The notes beneath the pieces are model-generated. The model searched no databases. It saw only the letters and a program-made list of their open reading frames with translations, and had not been told where the DNA came from. From Acidiferrimicrobium sp. IK (GTDB lineage: Bacteria > Actinomycetota > Acidimicrobiia > Acidimicrobiales > Palsa-688), in NCBI RefSeq assembly GCF_025499425.1, contig NZ_JAIMCB010000009.1:62001-126000 (forward strand): DNA of 64,000 bases, written 5' to 3'. How positions within the stretch are numbered: position 1 is the first letter of the stretch; each line of letters starts with the position of its first letter. Below are positions 23,265 through 32,186 of this stretch, piece by piece. The translations under genes were made by a program, and so were the position numbers.

Positions 23265-25221
23265 ACCCGGTCCGTCCGGGGCCATGACCGCCGCCCGGGC
23301 GGTCACCCGGTGGCAGCTGGCGTTCGCCGCGGGGGCGGTACTGCTGGCCGCGGCCGACACCTACGTCGTGGTCGTGGCGCTGCCGTCGATCATGACCGGG
23401 GTCGGCCTCGGCATCGACCACCTGGAACGGGCCACGCCGATCGTCAGCGGCTTCCTCCTCGGATACGTCGCCATGCTCCCGTTGCTCGGCCGCCTCTCCG
23501 ACCTGGTCGGCAGGACGCCCGTGTTCGTCGGGTGCCTGCTGGCCTTCGGGAGCGGCTCGCTGCTGACCGCCACCGCGCACTCGCTCTCGGTGGTGGTGGC
23601 CGGGCGGGCCGTCCAAGGTCTCGGCGGGGGCGGCCTGGTGCCGGTGACCCTGGCGCTGGTCGCCGAGCGCTGGCCACCGGAGACGAGGGGCCTGCCGCTC
23701 GGCGTGGTGGGAGCGGTGCAAGAGCTCGGCAGCGTCCTCGGGCCGCTCTACGGGGCAGCGATCGTCACCGCCGCCAGCTGGCGGACGATCTTCTGGATCA
23801 ACCTCCCGCTCTCCGCCGCCCTCGGGATCGCCTTCCTCGCCGCCGGTGCCGGCAGGCAGCGGGCCACCGGCGGCCAGCAGGCGAGCGGCGGGCAGGAGGC
23901 AGCCGGGCAGCGGTCAGCCGGGCAGCGGTCAGCCGGGCAGCGGTCAGCCGGGCAGCAGAGCGGGATGCGGTCGGGCAGTCACGGCCCGGGAAGCGACGGG
24001 CGGCCCGACTCGGTCGGCGCAGTCCTGGCTCTAGGCGGTGCCGGGCTCATCGGCTTGGGGCTGTGGGCACCGGCGTCGCTGGTCGACTCGGTCCGCTGGG
24101 GCGGGTACTGGACCCCCGAAGTCGGCGGCAGCGCGTGGGTCGGGCTGACCACGCCCGTCGCCCTTGCGGGGGTGGCGGCGCTCGGCGCGTTTGTCGTGTG
24201 GGAGCTGGCAGCACCCGCCACCTTCCGGCGGCTCTGCGACCTGCGCCGCCTCCCTGCGGTGCTGGCCGGAGCCGATCTGCCGGGAGCGGCGCTGCTCGCC
24301 GGGCTCCTGGCGTGCGTGGTCATCTCGTTCTCCACCGCGGACCCGACCAAGCAGGTCACCGCCAGCAGCACCCCGGTGCTGGCGCCGCTGGCGGTGGTGC
24401 TCGCAGCCGCCTTCGTGTGGCGCCAGCGGCGGGCCCGCAACCCGCTGTTGGAGCTGGGAGCGCTCCGCCGGCGCGGCGCGTGGGGGGCCATGGCGGTCAA
24501 CCTGGCTCTCGGCGGGGCGTTGATGGCCGCCCTCGTCGACGTCCCGTTCTTCGCCCGGACGACCCGCTACCCGCACTCCCAGGTCGGCGCGGCGCTGGTG
24601 CTGGTCCGCTTCCTCGTCGCCGTCCCCGTCGGCGCCCTCGCCGGCGGGGTGTTGTGCCGCCGGCGCTCGTGGGGGCCCGCGGTCGCCGCCGGCGGCGCCA
24701 CGGTGGCGGCGCTGGCCTTCGCGGCGATGAGCGGCTGGGGGACCGCAGCGCTCTCCACCCCGCTGCACGTCGGGGGCAGCTCCATCGGGTTCGGTGCCAC
24801 AGACGTCGAGCTGGCGGTGTGCGGTTTGGGTTTCGGTCTGGCCATCGCCCCGGTCAACGCGGCCGTGCTCGATTCGGTCGCCCCCCGCCTTCACGGCGTG
24901 GCCAGCGCGCTGGTCGTCGTGGCCCGCAGCGTGGGCATGCTCGCAGGCCTCTCCGCTCTCACCGCTCTCGGGGTGCGCCGCTTCTACGAGGCACAAGCCC
25001 GCATCGGCACGCCGCTGACCCTGTGCCCGGCGGACCCGGCCCACTGCCCCGCCTACGACCGGGCCACCAACGCCGCACTGCTCCAAGAGCTGCACACCGT
25101 CTTCGCCGGCGCCGCGGTTTGCGCCGGCATCGGGGCGGTCCTGGCGCTGGCCCTGCTCGGGGTCCGGCGGGAGGCATCGAAGGCCCCCGCCCCGGCCAGC
25201 GAGGCCCAGACGATCCCCTGA
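23257..25221 (+). CDS. P55-like MFS transporter partnered with LprG-type lipoprotein
   Basis: A 654-residue, 14-helix MFS protein. Early motifs are AADTYVVVVALPSIM, LLGRLSDLVGRTPVFVG (motif A), and GAVQELGSVLGPLYGAAI (motif C of drug:H+ antiporters). The central loop after helix 6 contains a 15-bp tandem repeat encoding SAGQR units. A late extracellular loop has two cysteines (LCPADPAHCPAYDRA). It overlaps the lipoprotein stop by eight bases (GTG 23257; ATG 23284 is an alternative), so the two are one operon. In mycobacteria the equivalent pair exports triacylglycerol-type lipids and affects drug tolerance. Confidence 0.85.
   Translation: MDEPGPSGAMTAARAVTRWQLAFAAGAVLLAAADTYVVVVALPSIMTGVGLGIDHLERATPIVSGFLLGYVAMLPLLGRLSDLVGRTPVFVGCLLAFGSGSLLTATAHSLSVVVAGRAVQGLGGGGLVPVTLALVAERWPPETRGLPLGVVGAVQELGSVLGPLYGAAIVTAASWRTIFWINLPLSAALGIAFLAAGAGRQRATGGQQASGGQEAAGQRSAGQRSAGQRSAGQQSGMRSGSHGPGSDGRPDSVGAVLALGGAGLIGLGLWAPASLVDSVRWGGYWTPEVGGSAWVGLTTPVALAGVAALGAFVVWELAAPATFRRLCDLRRLPAVLAGADLPGAALLAGLLACVVISFSTADPTKQVTASSTPVLAPLAVVLAAAFVWRQRRARNPLLELGALRRRGAWGAMAVNLALGGALMAALVDVPFFARTTRYPHSQVGAALVLVRFLVAVPVGALAGGVLCRRRSWGPAVAAGGATVAALAFAAMSGWGTAALSTPLHVGGSSIGFGATDVELAVCGLGFGLAIAPVNAAVLDSVAPRLHGVASALVVVARSVGMLAGLSALTALGVRRFYEAQARIGTPLTLCPADPAHCPAYDRATNAALLQELHTVFAGAAVCAGIGAVLALALLGVRREASKAPAPASEAQTIP
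23901..23955 (+). repeat. 15-bp tandem repeat inside the transporter gene
   Basis: The unit AGCCGGGCAGCGGTC is repeated three times exactly, followed by ten bases of a fourth. It is in frame and encodes the pentapeptide SAGQR, in the cytoplasmic loop between helices 6 and 7. Copy number could vary between strains without breaking the frame. Confidence 0.9.
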
Positions 25222-25250
25222 GCCGTCGCCCCCGACCGGCGGCGGCTGGG

Positions 25251-26063
25251 CTAGAGCTGGTGCGCCGGGCACCACCACGTGGTGCGCCCGCCGACGGTCG
25301 AGCGCCTCAGCGGGGCGCCGTCCCGGGGGCATCGGCCGCCCGGCCGGCGGGCGGCCATGAGGTCTCCGGTGTGGGAGCCGCCGCGGCGGATGAGCATCCT
25401 GAGGGTCGCTCCGAGACCGCGGTGCAGCCTGCGGACCTCGTCGTCGTCGAGGCCGCCGGCGGGTCGCTGGGGCGCCAGGGCGCTTCGCCACAGCAGCTCG
25501 TCGGCGACCAGGTTGCCGACGCCCGCGAGCCTGGCCTGATCGAGGAGCCGAGCCTTGAGGGCCACGGCCGCGCCCGCCAGGGCAGCGCGCACCTCCGGGA
25601 GCGTCGCTCGGAGGGCGTCGGGACCGAGGCGGGCCTCGGCGGGGTCGAGCTCCACCCCGCCGAGACGGCGGGGATCGTGCATCCGCAGATCGCCACCGTC
25701 GTCGAAGCGCACCACGAAGCGATCCCACCGCTCGGCGGTGGCCGCGGGCGCGTACAGCAGCCGGTCGATGGCGCTGCGGCCGTCGACCAGCAGCCGTCCG
25801 CTCATCCCGAAGTGCAAGCCGACCGCCCGGGGGACCGGTCCCGGCCCGCCGGCGGGCGTCGTCTCCAGGTCCGCGAGCAGCAGCTTGCCCCGCCGCCGGG
25901 CCGACACCAGCGACGCCCCGATCAACGCCGAGCGGGCGTCGGCGGCGGTGAGGCCCCGCTTTAGGTACCAGGCGTCCTCGGCGTCCACCCCCACGATCCG
26001 CCGGTTCAGGCCGTGATCGGCCAGGAGCTGCCGGTACTGCTCGACCTCCGGCAGCTCAGGCAC
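25251..26063 (-). CDS. Fpg/Nei-family DNA glycosylase
   Basis: A 270-residue repair enzyme that removes oxidised bases. The N-terminus MPELPEVEQYRQLLADHG supplies the catalytic Pro2 and Glu3, and Glu6 is present. The helix-two-turn-helix is seen in LLDQARLAGVGNLVADELLW near residue 172. The C-terminal zinc finger is altered: the usual four cysteines are Cys, Asp (CPRDG), Cys and His (CPAHQ), so it may bind zinc weakly or be zincless, while the finger arginine in GGRTTWW is kept. It is closer to actinobacterial Nei-like proteins than to MutM. It is convergent with the transporter gene. Confidence 0.92.
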   Translation of the reverse strand: MPELPEVEQYRQLLADHGLNRRIVGVDAEDAWYLKRGLTAADARSALIGASLVSARRRGKLLLADLETTPAGGPGPVPRAVGLHFGMSGRLLVDGRSAIDRLLYAPAATAERWDRFVVRFDDGGDLRMHDPRRLGGVELDPAEARLGPDALRATLPEVRAALAGAAVALKARLLDQARLAGVGNLVADELLWRSALAPQRPAGGLDDDEVRRLHRGLGATLRMLIRRGGSHTGDLMAARRPGGRCPRDGAPLRRSTVGGRTTWWCPAHQL

Positions 26064-26185
26064 GCAGTGTGGCTGACTGTGCGGTGGCAGTGACGGTCAG
26101 GGTGGGCATCCAGGAGTACGCTAAATCCAATGGGGACGGTCGGCATGTCCCGCCGAGGGCCGGGTGACCGGGGCGCGGCGGCCGG

Positions 26186-27040
26186 GTGGGGGCCGTGACC
26201 GCCTCCGCCGACCGGGCCGAAGCCGTCCTGGCAGTGCTCAAGGGGGCGTCGAGCGAGTCGGTGGCGGCCGGCCTGGAGGTCGAACCAGAGCTGGTCGAGC
26301 GGTGGGTCGAGCTGTTCATCGAGGGCGGCCGGTTGCGCCTAGCCGGCCGGCTCGACCCGTCGTCGTTCGAAGCCCGAGACCGGTTCTTGGTGCTCATCGC
26401 CCACGAGTTCCGCACCCCGCTCACCACCATCGGCGGGTGGGTCGAGACGATGCTCTCCGACGAGCTGACCCCCGAGCTGCGCCAGCAAGGCATGGAGGTG
26501 ATCCTCAAACAGGTCGCCCACCTGGAGCGCATCGCCAGCGATGCCCTGGACGCGGGCGCGGTCGCCCGGGGACAGCTGCGCCTCGTGGTCGGCCCGGTCA
26601 GGCTCCGGTCGCTGATCTGCGCCATTGCGGCGTCCGCCCGGGACGGCAACGTGAAGGTGGATGAGGGGGCGGAGGTGGAAATCGTCGCCGACGGCGCCCG
26701 CATGGAGCAGGTCATCGGCGACGTGGTGGCCCACGCAGTGCGGCTGGCGGCTGGCGGGCCGGTGGTGGCGACGATCGACGGCAGCCACCCGGCCCGGGTG
26801 ACCGTCACCGTGTCGGTCGCCGGCCGGAGTCTGTCCTACCAGGAGGCGTCCGAGCTGTTCGAGCCCTACCGGCGAAGCGACACGTCGGTCGGGACCGGGC
26901 TGGGCCTGTTCCTCAGCCGGGCGCTGCTGGCGGCCCACGGCGGTGAGATCGGCCTGCGCTCCGGCAATCAGGGGACCGAGTTTTGGTTCCGGGTGCCCCG
27001 CTCCGGGCCGGACCCGGGGCCCCTGGTCGACACGACCTGA
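26186..27040 (+). CDS. Sensor histidine kinase with N-terminal transposase-like HTH
   Basis: A 284-residue cytoplasmic protein. The first 50 residues (AVLAVLKGASSESVAAGLEV, EPELVERWVELFIEGGRLRL) resemble the helix-turn-helix of transposases and DUF1153/SciP rather than a sensor domain. Next come the phospho-acceptor region LVLIAHEFRTPLTTIGGWVE (His near residue 73) and an ATPase domain ending GTGLGLFLSRALLAAHGGEI. The N box reads EQVIGDVVAHAVRLA, with His where Asn is normal, so ATP binding may be impaired. No transmembrane segment or response regulator gene is nearby. GTG 26195 is an alternative start. Confidence 0.75.
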   Translation: MGAVTASADRAEAVLAVLKGASSESVAAGLEVEPELVERWVELFIEGGRLRLAGRLDPSSFEARDRFLVLIAHEFRTPLTTIGGWVETMLSDELTPELRQQGMEVILKQVAHLERIASDALDAGAVARGQLRLVVGPVRLRSLICAIAASARDGNVKVDEGAEVEIVADGARMEQVIGDVVAHAVRLAAGGPVVATIDGSHPARVTVTVSVAGRSLSYQEASELFEPYRRSDTSVGTGLGLFLSRALLAAHGGEIGLRSGNQGTEFWFRVPRSGPDPGPLVDTT

Positions 27041-27099
27041 CTTCCCCGTCCTGGGTCGGGCCGCTCACCTCGCCTGTCCCCTGCGGTCGCCCGCTCTAT

Positions 27100-27813
27100 T
27101 CAGTCGCGGCCCGCGAGAGCCGCGGCGCGGGCGATCACGGCGTCGAGCATGGGCTCGGTCAGGCGCCCGGTGAAGGTGTTCTGCTGGCTGGGGTGGAACG
27201 AGCACACCACCTGCAAGCCGCCCGGCGCTGCGGCCTCCACGCCGTGGCCGAAACGGGGTCGGGGCCGGATACCGAGTCGGCGGCCGACGACGTCGTAGGC
27301 GAACTGGCCGAGCACGATCACCACCCGAACCCGCTCGAGCAGGGCCATCTCCCGGTCGAGCCACGGCAGGCAGCGGTCCCGCTCCTCGACGGTCGGCTTG
27401 TTGGCGGGCGGCGCGCAGCGCACCGCGGCGGCGACGTACACGTCCTCGAGGCGCAGCCCGTCGTCGAGGCTGACGCTGGTCGCCTGGTTGGCCAGCCCGG
27501 CCCGGAACAGCGCACCGAAGAGCCAGTCGCCCGACCGGTCACCGGTGAACACCCGGCCGGTCCGGTTGCCGCCGTGGGCCGCCGGCGCCAGGCCGACGAT
27601 GAGGATCCGCGCGTCGGGGTCGCCGAAACCGGGGACCGGTAGGCCCCAGTACTCCTCGTCGCGGTACGCCGCCCGTCGGGTCGACGCCACCTCCTCCCTC
27701 CACGCGACCAGCCGGGGACAGGCCCGGCAGCCGACGATCTCGTCGCGGAGGGCGGCGAGCGCCGCCGGCTGGGATCTAGGCACGGTGTACACGGTAGGTT
27801 GACCGCCCGACAT
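27100..27813 (-). CDS. Uracil-DNA glycosylase, family 4/5 type
   Basis: A 237-residue protein with cysteines for a 4Fe-4S cluster ([14 protein letters not shown] near residue 30, then [14 protein letters not shown] and [13 protein letters not shown]). The uracil-recognition motif is [18 protein letters not shown] near 72 and the late motif is [15 protein letters not shown]. The GLAPAAHG form with Ala at the usual catalytic position suits family 5 (UdgB), which removes uracil and some deaminated purines. The ATG (27813) shares the palindrome CATG with the divergent phosphatase gene. Later GTG codons (27792) are possible starts and would free the overlap. Confidence 0.9.
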   Translation of the reverse strand: MSGGQPTVYTVPRSQPAALAALRDEIVGCRACPRLVAWREEVASTRRAAYRDEEYWGLPVPGFGDPDARILIVGLAPAAHGGNRTGRVFTGDRSGDWLFGALFRAGLANQATSVSLDDGLRLEDVYVAAAVRCAPPANKPTVEERDRCLPWLDREMALLERVRVVIVLGQFAYDVVGRRLGIRPRPRFGHGVEAAAPGGLQVVCSFHPSQQNTFTGRLTEPMLDAVIARAAALAGRD

Positions 27814-28492
27814 GGCGACATCCCCCAAACCCCGGCCTGCCCGCGCCAAACCGGCTCCTCCGACGCTGGTGTTGTTCGTGCGGCACGGGACCACGCCGAC
27901 CACCGGCAAGGTCCTTCCGGGCCGAGCCCCCGGCCTCCACCTCGCCGACGCCGGCCGTGAGCAGGCCGAGGCGGTGGCCGAGCGGCTGGGGTCGTGGGCG
28001 CCGGGTAGCGGTCCGGGGATCGTGGCGGTGTACGCCAGCCCTCTGGAGCGCACCCGGGAGACCGCCAAGCCCATCGCCGCCCGGCTCGGCTTGAAGGTGA
28101 CCGTCGAGCGGGGTCTGCTCGAGTGCGACTTCGGGGACTGGACCGGGAGGTCGTTGAAGGAGCTGATGAAATTGCCCGAGTGGACCACCGTCCAGCGCTA
28201 TCCCAGCGGCTTCCGGTTCCCTTCGGGCGAGTCCTTCGCCGGCATGCAGACCCGAATGACCGACACCGTCGCGAAGCTCTGCGCCCGCCATCGCGGCGAG
28301 ACCATCGTCGCGGTGTCCCACGCCGATCCGATCAAGGCTGCGGTGGCCGACGCGATGGGCACCCACCTCGACTTGTTCCAACGAGTCGTGATCTCCCCGT
28401 GCTCGGTTACCGCGGTGAGCTACGGACCGGCGGGACCCAGCGTGCTCGGGGTCAACTCGACACGGTCGCTCGACGAGCTGCGCCCGTCGTGA
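27812..28492 (+). CDS. Histidine phosphatase superfamily protein (MSMEG_4193 type)
   Basis: A 226-residue protein with the RHG motif [20 protein letters not shown] (His near residue 25) and the second histidine in [19 protein letters not shown] near 168. [15 protein letters not shown] and [13 protein letters not shown] are typical of phosphoglycerate-mutase-like phosphatases. The LPGR and the partner genes place it in the actinobacterial MSMEG_4193 subgroup; the natural substrate is unknown to me. It is the first of three genes (with DUF3090 and SCO1664-type proteins) that travel together across actinobacteria. Its ATG overlaps the divergent glycosylase start. Confidence 0.9.
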   Translation: MATSPKPRPARAKPAPPTLVLFVRHGTTPTTGKVLPGRAPGLHLADAGREQAEAVAERLGSWAPGSGPGIVAVYASPLERTRETAKPIAARLGLKVTVERGLLECDFGDWTGRSLKELMKLPEWTTVQRYPSGFRFPSGESFAGMQTRMTDTVAKLCARHRGETIVAVSHADPIKAAVADAMGTHLDLFQRVVISPCSVTAVSYGPAGPSVLGVNSTRSLDELRPS

Positions 28493-28523
28493 CGACCTCG
28501 ACCGCCCGGAGGTTGACAGGGCC

Positions 28524-29075
28524 GTGAGTTCATCGTTCGATCTTTCCGATCCCGACCGGGTAACCGTCGGCACCGTCGGGCCGGCCGGGGGCCGCACGTT
28601 CTACCTCCAGGCCCGCCAAGGCGACCGGCTGGTGACCCTCAAGCTCGAGAAGCAGCAGGTCGGCGCCCTCGCCGAGCTGCTCACCGAGCTGCTCTCGGAC
28701 CTCCCCGACCCCGAAGAGGTGCCCGCCACCGACACCCTGGAGCTCGAGGAGCCGGTGCTCGCCGAATGGGCTGTGGGCAGTATGCAGCTGGCGTTCGACG
28801 CCGGCGCCGACCGGATCGTGCTGATCGCCGAGGAGGTGACCGTCGATTCGCCGGCCGCGGCCGGCGAAGAGGAGGCCATCAGCGATGACCCCGCCGAGGC
28901 CGACGGCGCCATCGGACGCCTGGCGTTGACCCGGGCGCAGGCCGCGGCGATCATCGCGCGGGGCGTCGAGCTGGTCAGCGCCGGAAGGCCGCCCTGCCCC
29001 TTCTGCGGGTACCCGATGGACCCCGCCGGACACTCGTGCCCGAAGACCAACGGACACCGGGCGCCGACGCTCTGA
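28524..29075 (+). CDS. DUF3090 family protein (ParJ/SCO1662-like)
   Basis: A 183-residue protein beginning VSSSFDLSDPDRVTVGTVGPAGGRTFY by position 28524, with GGAGG eleven bases upstream. It is acidic in the middle (EEEAISDDPAEADG) and ends in a small zinc ribbon CPFCGYPMDPAGHSC. DUF3090 is restricted to actinobacteria; I believe it includes Streptomyces ParJ (SCO1662), which affects ParA polymerisation, but this link is from memory. It sits between the phosphatase and the kinase-like gene in the conserved trio, overlapping the latter by 40 bp. Confidence 0.85.
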   Translation: MSSSFDLSDPDRVTVGTVGPAGGRTFYLQARQGDRLVTLKLEKQQVGALAELLTELLSDLPDPEEVPATDTLELEEPVLAEWAVGSMQLAFDAGADRIVLIAEEVTVDSPAAAGEEEAISDDPAEADGAIGRLALTRAQAAAIIARGVELVSAGRPPCPFCGYPMDPAGHSCPKTNGHRAPTL

Positions 29076-29758
29076 GCATCCTGGCCTCGGGGCAGCTCGA
29101 GGTGCAGGGGCGGATGCCGTGGAGCTCGAACGGCACGTACCTAACGGTCGTGGCGGCCGACAACGGCACGCTCGAGGCCATCTACAAGCCGGGTCACGCC
29201 GAGCGCCCGCTCTGGGACTTCCCCGACGGGCTGTACCGGCGGGAGGTCGCGGCCTACGAACTGGCGTGCCGCCTGGGCTGGGATCTGGTCCCCGAGACGG
29301 TCCTTCGCGACGACGGCCCCCTCGGCGCCGGGTCGCTGCAGCGCTTCGTGGCCGCCGACTTCGAGCAGCACTACTTCACGCTGCTCGAAGAGGAGGCCCA
29401 TCACGACCAGCTGCGGCTGATGGCCGTGTTCGACGTGGTCGCCAACAACGCGGACCGCAAGGGCGGCCACTGCCTGATCGACGGCGCCGGCCACATCTGG
29501 GGCATCGACCACGGCCTGTGCTTCCACGAGAGCTTCAAGCTGCGCACCGTCATCTGGGACTTCGCCGGCGAGGAACTGGATGCGGCCACCCTCGACGCCT
29601 TGCGTGGCCTGATCGGTGACGGTCCCGGGCCGGCTCTCGAGCGACTGCTGAGCGCCACCGAGCTGGACGCCATGGAGCGCCGGGCCAGGGCACTGGTCCG
29701 GGCCGGCACGCTGCCCGAGCCCCGCTCCGAGCGCCCCTATCCCTGGCCCCTCGTGTAG
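29036..29758 (+). CDS. SCO1664-family PI3/4-kinase-like protein
   Basis: A 240-residue protein with the SCO1664 pattern: LEVQGRMPWSSNGTYL, then EAIYKPGHAERPLWDFPDGLYRREVAAYE by position (ATP-binding lysine near residue 55), LMAVFDVVANNADRKGGH as catalytic loop, and GIDHGLCFHESFKLRTVIWDF as the metal-binding loop. The aspartates and asparagines needed for phosphotransfer are present. Substrate is unknown. The GTG start at 29036 lies inside the end of the DUF3090 gene, so translation is coupled. Third gene of the conserved trio. Confidence 0.88.
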   Translation: MPEDQRTPGADALSILASGQLEVQGRMPWSSNGTYLTVVAADNGTLEAIYKPGHAERPLWDFPDGLYRREVAAYELACRLGWDLVPETVLRDDGPLGAGSLQRFVAADFEQHYFTLLEEEAHHDQLRLMAVFDVVANNADRKGGHCLIDGAGHIWGIDHGLCFHESFKLRTVIWDFAGEELDAATLDALRGLIGDGPGPALERLLSATELDAMERRARALVRAGTLPEPRSERPYPWPLV

Positions 29759-29797
29759 GCAGCCGCCCTCGAGCCGCCCGTCCGGGCCGGAGACCGC

Positions 29798-31171
29798 TCA
29801 GGCCGGGGGACGAGGGTCGAAGATCTGCGCCAGGTAGTCGTTGCCCCACATCCCGTCGGGGTCTACCCGGCTGCGCTGGTCCTGCCACCTGGACCACTGC
29901 GGGTAGTGAGGGGCGAGGTCCGCCGCGCTGCGGGTGTGGAGCTTCCCCCAGTGGGGGCGTCCGTCGAGATTGACCATCACCTCCTCCACCAGGTCGAAGT
30001 AGCGCCGGTAGGGCATCCCCTGGAACTGATGAACCGCGACGTAGCACGAGTCCCGGCCGTGAGACGTCGACAACCACACCTCTTCGGCGGGGGCGAAGCG
30101 GACCTCGATGGGAAACGCCACCCGTAACGCCTCGCGTTCGATCAGATCCCGGATCCTGCCCAGCGCCTCCCCGGCCGCGGCGCGGGGCAGTGCGTACTCC
30201 ATCTCCACGAAGGGGACCAGGCGGGGACTGGCGAAGATCCGGTAGCTGCGATCGACGATGTCCCGGTTTCCGCCGGCGGCCATCACCGGCGCCAGGCGCG
30301 GGGTCAGCTCAGGCCAGCGCCGCTCCACCCGGCACAGCCCACCGAACGCGACGTTCTCGAGCAGGACCCGGTCGGCGAACCGGCGCATCCGACCGCCGCG
30401 GGGTGCCTCGTCGCTGCGGTTGTTGCGCTTGGTGCGGGCTAGGTCTGTGTGGGGGACCCAGTAGAACTCGAAGTGGTCGTTGGCCGCGACGTCGTGGTCC
30501 AGCCCGGCCAGGACCCGCTCTAGGGGCTCGACCGCTTCTTGCGCCCGCAGGCTGAACGCGGGCACGGCCTGCAAGGTCACTGCGGTGATCACACCTAGGG
30601 CGCCCAGGCTGACCCGGGCGGCCTCGAACAGTTCGCGGTCGCGCTCCGGGGAGCAGGACCGAACCTCGCCGTCCGCGGTCACGATCTGCAGGCCGACCAC
30701 TTGCGCGGCCAGGCTCCCGGCCGCCGCCCCGGTCCCGTGAGTTCCCGTCGCCAGCGCCCCGGCCAGGGACTGGGCGTCTATGTCGCCCAGGTTGGGGAGG
30801 GCCAGGCCGGCCGCCGCCAGCACCTTGTTGAGCCGAGCCAGCGTCATCCCCGCCTCGACGGTCGCCAAACCGGTGTCGGCGTCGACGTCGAGGACCCGGC
30901 AGTGGCGGCCGAGATGGATCGCCACGCCGTCGGTGACGGCGGCGCCGGTGAAGGAATGCCCGCTGCCGACGACCTTCGCCCGCCGACCGCTGGCGGCGGC
31001 CGCGCCCACGACGGACACGACGTCGTCGAGCGTGACCGGAGACGCGGTCGCGCCAGGCAGGCAGCGCTGCGTCCCGGCCCAGTTGCGCCACTCCTCGGCG
31101 GCCGGCGCGAGCGTCGCGCCGGTCGCCGAGGGGCGGCCGGCGCGACGTCGTGCGGGACGCAGCTGGGACAA
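29798..31171 (-). CDS. FAD-linked sugar-lactone oxidase (ALO/GLO family)
   Basis: A 457-residue protein with an FAD_binding_4 domain ([22 protein letters not shown] near residue 65, [20 protein letters not shown] near 120) and a C-terminal ALO domain ending with [13 protein letters not shown] and [10 protein letters not shown]. The His of GSGHSF is the site where family members bind FAD covalently. Known relatives oxidise L-gulono-, D-arabinono- or galactono-lactones or alditols. It begins at TTG 31171, five bases after etfA, whose stop sits in a hairpin, so coupling to the Etf genes is possible but the start is not certain. Confidence 0.88.
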   Translation of the reverse strand: MSQLRPARRRAGRPSATGATLAPAAEEWRNWAGTQRCLPGATASPVTLDDVVSVVGAAAASGRRAKVVGSGHSFTGAAVTDGVAIHLGRHCRVLDVDADTGLATVEAGMTLARLNKVLAAAGLALPNLGDIDAQSLAGALATGTHGTGAAAGSLAAQVVGLQIVTADGEVRSCSPERDRELFEAARVSLGALGVITAVTLQAVPAFSLRAQEAVEPLERVLAGLDHDVAANDHFEFYWVPHTDLARTKRNNRSDEAPRGGRMRRFADRVLLENVAFGGLCRVERRWPELTPRLAPVMAAGGNRDIVDRSYRIFASPRLVPFVEMEYALPRAAAGEALGRIRDLIEREALRVAFPIEVRFAPAEEVWLSTSHGRDSCYVAVHQFQGMPYRRYFDLVEEVMVNLDGRPHWGKLHTRSAADLAPHYPQWSRWQDQRSRVDPDGMWGNDYLAQIFDPRPPA

Positions 31172-31188
31172 GCCCGCTACGAGCGGGC
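31172..31188 (-). terminator. Hairpin over the etfA stop codon
   Basis: GCCCGCT, loop ACG, AGCGGGC form a 7-bp perfect stem spanning the etfA stop codon and the bases just before the oxidase start. There is no T-run; it may attenuate readthrough into the oxidase gene. Confidence 0.4.
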
Positions 31189-32145
31189 CTTGAGCGCCTC
31201 GATGAGCTTGGGCAGCACCTTGTGGACGTCGCCCACGATCCCGAGGTCCGCGATCGAGAAGATCGGGGCTTCCTGGTCCTTGTTGATGGCGACGATGTTC
31301 TTGGAGTTCTTCATGCCCACCATGTGCTGGGTCGCCCCCGAGATGCCCGCCGCGATGTACACCGTCGGCTTGACCGTCTTGCCGGTCTGGCCCACCTGGT
31401 GCGAGTAGGGCACCCAGCCGGCGTCCACGATGGCCCGGGATGCACCGGCCGCGCCCTTGAGCAGCTTGGCCAGGTCCTCGATCATCGAGTACTTGTCCGC
31501 CTCGCCGAGGCCCCGGCCGCCGGAGACGACGACGGGGGCCTCGTCCAGCTTCGGGCCCTCGCTCTCCTCGACGTGGCGGTCGGTGATCTTGGCCCCGCCG
31601 GTCGCTCCGAGGTCGGGGACCTCCAGCGCGGAGACCGTCGCCGGGCCGCCGTCGCCGGCCTCGGCCGCGAACGACTTCGTGCGCACCACGTAGATGCCCG
31701 GGCCCTCGCCGGTGAAACGGGCCTTCAGCACCTCGGTCCCGCCGAAGATCGCGTGCTCGGTCACCAGACCGTCCCCGGCCTCTTCCAGGCCGACCACGTT
31801 GGTCAGCACCGGCCTGTCGATCTTCACCGACAGCCGGGCCGCGATGTCGCGCCCGTCGTAGTTGTGCGGAACCAGGATGGCGTCGGGCGCGTTACCGGCG
31901 CCGATCGCCGCGGCGAGGGCCGCAGCCACCGCGGGGCCCGGTAGGCCCCCGGCTAGATCGCCGACGTTGTGCAGCGTGGTCGCGCCGTAGCTGCCGACCT
32001 CCGCCGCGATGGCGTCGGCGTCGCCCCACGTCACACCCTCCACGGTGCCGCCGAGGCTGCGGGCCTTGGTGAGCAGCTCGAGGCTCAGCGGAGCGATCTT
32101 GTCGCCCTGCCGGTCGACGATGACCCAGATCTTGTTGACTGTCAT
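31177..32145 (-). CDS. etfA: Electron transfer flavoprotein alpha subunit
   Basis: A 322-residue protein that binds FAD and, with EtfB, passes electrons from acyl-CoA and related dehydrogenases to the quinone pool. The N-terminal adenine-nucleotide hydrolase-like domain is followed by the signature FAD domain with [21 protein letters not shown] by position (near residue 208), [25 protein letters not shown] and [19 protein letters not shown]. Length is standard. ATG 32145 has AGAGGAAAT upstream. It follows etfB by 41 bp in one operon. Confidence 0.97.
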   Translation of the reverse strand: MTVNKIWVIVDRQGDKIAPLSLELLTKARSLGGTVEGVTWGDADAIAAEVGSYGATTLHNVGDLAGGLPGPAVAAALAAAIGAGNAPDAILVPHNYDGRDIAARLSVKIDRPVLTNVVGLEEAGDGLVTEHAIFGGTEVLKARFTGEGPGIYVVRTKSFAAEAGDGGPATVSALEVPDLGATGGAKITDRHVEESEGPKLDEAPVVVSGGRGLGEADKYSMIEDLAKLLKGAAGASRAIVDAGWVPYSHQVGQTGKTVKPTVYIAAGISGATQHMVGMKNSKNIVAINKDQEAPIFSIADLGIVGDVHKVLPKLIEALKARS

Positions 32146-32186
32146 GTTCGTTATTTCCTCTCGACCCTGTCGCTTGATCCGGACCC

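Noticed and set aside
23310-25964. 884-codon frame over transporter and glycosylase genes
   Set aside because: It is an Arg/Gly/Ala-rich frame created by GC bias, antisense to the glycosylase at its end, with no motifs.
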